Below the pieces are notes generated by a model, which ran no database searches, had not been told where the DNA came from, and worked only from the letters and a program-made list of their open reading frames with translations. From positions 1 to 6,228 of the forward strand of contig DQGV01000259.1 in assembly GCA_003524705.1 (NCBI GenBank): 6,228 bases of DNA, given 5' to 3'. The position numbers were made by a program, and so were the translations under genes. Positions 5,121 through 6,228 of the stretch are shown here, piece after piece. Every line of letters begins with the position of its first letter. Position 1 is the first letter of the stretch. The stretch is from Anaerolineae bacterium (GTDB taxonomy: Bacteria; Chloroflexota; Anaerolineae; Anaerolineales; Villigracilaceae).

Positions 5121-6228
5121 TCACTTCTTCTTCCACTCTGGTTCATAAAATGGCAATTTGACCACTTTCGCAGGCGCATGTTGACGATGATGCTCGACAG
5201 TAATTTCCATTCTCACATCCGTGCCGATTTCAAAATATGGCTTTTGCAAATGTGCTAGTGCAATATATTTTTTCAATAATGGTGACCATGTTGAAGTAGA
5301 AGCATAACCAACTTGAACGTTGCCAACCAAAATCGGTAAACTTCCACGAACTGCCATGCTAGGGATTTGAGGCGGTAAATCAACTCGCTTGAAGATATTT
5401 TCCATTCCTACCCAATCCACTTCCAAACCAACCATTTTCCATTCCGAGCCTTCACGCTTTTCTTTTTCCAATGCACGGCGACCCACGAAATAACCTTGTT
5501 TATCTAATGCAACTGTCCAATCCAAACCTAATTCAAACGGCGATGATTTTTGTGATTCAATCCACGCATGAGTTGAAGATGTGTAATCTACATCGAGCAT
5601 GAATAAACCTGCTTCAACGCGTGCCATGTCCATGGCGAGAATGCCAACAGGTGTGATGCCATAATCTGCGCCTGCTTCCATCAACGTATCCCAAATTTTG
5701 ATGGCGTCTTTGGCAGACATCCAAATTTCGTAACCGAGGTCACCTGTGTAACCTGTTCTTGAAATCGAGACTTCGATTCCTTTGATTTTATTTTTCGTCA
5801 AGCGGAAATATTTCAATTCATCCACTGGAGTTTCAACAACCTTATTCAAAACTTTTCTTGTGTTTGGACCTTGAAAACTTAATGCGGCAATTTCGTCAGT
5901 CACTTCGCTGATTTCCACTTCCATATCAACGGCATTCATCATCAACCAACGTAAGTTTGGTTCTGCGGCAGTTAAACGAAATGTGGTTTCATCCAGCCGT
6001 GAGACTGTCCCATCATCAATCATCTTGCCTTCTTCATTGCACCAACCTGTGTATGCGACTTGTCCAATTTTCATTTTGTGGATGTCTCTGGTGGTGACGC
6101 GATGCAATAAAGCCGCCGCATCTTTTCCTTTGACGATGTACTTGATCAACGGCGAGACATCTATCAACGCCGCAGCATTGCGAATCGCCCAATATTCTCG
6201 GTCAAGCACATGCTCATACGAGCCGACG
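5121..6228 (-). CDS. GcvT-fold aminomethyltransferase family protein, N-terminus outside window
   Basis: This is a GCV_T-type, folate-binding one-carbon transfer protein. Numbering from the GTG at 6209: NAAALIDVSPLIKYIVKGKD at 11-30 is the family's opening strand, IDDGTVSRL at 64-72 carries the Asp pair found at the catalytic/folate site of T-proteins, RTGYTGDLGYEI at 151-162 matches the hallmark TGYTGE-G-E motif, and DMARVEAGL at 194-202 is the conserved 'R-EAGL' element. The C-terminal barrel (GYASTSTWSPLLKKYIALAH at 301-320, APAKVVKLPFY at 345-355) is present. The frame stays open upstream to the window edge and reads VGSYEH before the GTG, as homologues do before this point, so GTG is an internal valine and the real start lies beyond 6228. 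No gcvH or gcvP is nearby, so glycine cleavage is doubtful; demethylation of an amine or sulfur/oxygen methyl donor (compare DmdA, LigM, sarcosine or dimethylglycine dehydrogenase domains) is equally possible. Confidence 0.9.
   Translation of the reverse strand, partial: VGSYEHVLDREYWAIRNAAALIDVSPLIKYIVKGKDAAALLHRVTTRDIHKMKIGQVAYTGWCNEEGKMIDDGTVSRLDETTFRLTAAEPNLRWLMMNAVDMEVEISEVTDEIAALSFQGPNTRKVLNKVVETPVDELKYFRLTKNKIKGIEVSISRTGYTGDLGYEIWMSAKDAIKIWDTLMEAGADYGITPVGILAMDMARVEAGLFMLDVDYTSSTHAWIESQKSSPFELGLDWTVALDKQGYFVGRRALEKEKREGSEWKMVGLEVDWVGMENIFKRVDLPPQIPSMAVRGSLPILVGNVQVGYASTSTWSPLLKKYIALAHLQKPYFEIGTDVRMEITVEHHRQHAPAKVVKLPFYEPEWKKK

Noticed and set aside
5113..5123. TGATTTAATCA palindrome at the end of the GcvT-like gene
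   Set aside because: It is only a 5-bp arm pair in AT-rich sequence overlapping a stop codon; this is easily due to chance.
6207..6209. GTG as start codon of the GcvT-like protein
   Set aside because: The frame is open to the window edge and the preceding residues fit the family, so this codon is better read as an internal valine.
5121..6228. Glycine cleavage system T protein (gcvT)
   Set aside because: No gcvH or gcvP is adjacent, and the protein differs from canonical T-proteins in several segments (for example DYTSSTHAWIESQKSSPFEL); only the fold is supported, so no gene symbol is given.

Overview
The window looks like bacterial chromosome, most plausibly from Chloroflexota (an Anaerolineae-type lineage). 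That placement is inference. It rests on the pairing of COG1233/PYROXD2-like flavoproteins with a GcvT-like protein, on intergenic tandem heptamers of the GAATAGT/TAATTGG kind, and on a mixed base composition. No rRNA, tRNA or marker protein confirms it. Every recognisable gene lies on the minus strand, so transcription runs from high to low coordinates.

Layout in transcription order: (1) a GcvT-fold aminomethyltransferase-family protein, cut at its N-terminus by the window edge (6228-5121); (2) an unrecognised 248-residue protein carrying an Arg-x4-His motif reminiscent of HEPN proteins (5092-4346); (3) a 533-residue FAD-dependent oxidoreductase of the phytoene-dehydrogenase-related/PYROXD2 class (4326-2725); (4) a 120-bp gap with a short heptamer repeat and an imperfect hairpin; (5) a 308-residue protein with an N-terminal Schlafen-type AlbA_2 domain (2604-1678); (6) a second, shorter and more AT-rich PYROXD2-like oxidoreductase (1668-178), paralogous to the first; (7) a perfect 15-bp hairpin terminator (123-158); (8) a heptamer repeat running almost to the start codon of an ABC-F-type ATPase, of which only the first 31 codons are present (93-1).

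Gaps of 28, 19 and 9 bp suggest that genes 1-3 and 5-6 are co-transcribed, perhaps as one five-gene unit ending at the terminator. The three metabolic-looking genes fit a scheme in which flavin-dependent oxidation of a substrate is coupled to one-carbon transfer onto a folate by the GcvT-like protein, but the substrate cannot be read from sequence. The two remaining genes (AlbA_2 and the Arg-x4-His protein) do not obviously belong to such a pathway. They are more AT-rich in sampled stretches, and each sits directly upstream of one oxidoreductase copy. The two oxidoreductases share a nearly identical ribosome-binding leader, which suggests that leader and gene were duplicated together.

I see no CRISPR array, tRNA, rRNA, insertion sequence or integrase. 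The most interesting features are the interleaving of the AlbA_2 and HEPN-like genes with a duplicated flavoenzyme, and the heptamer repeats that touch gene ends.
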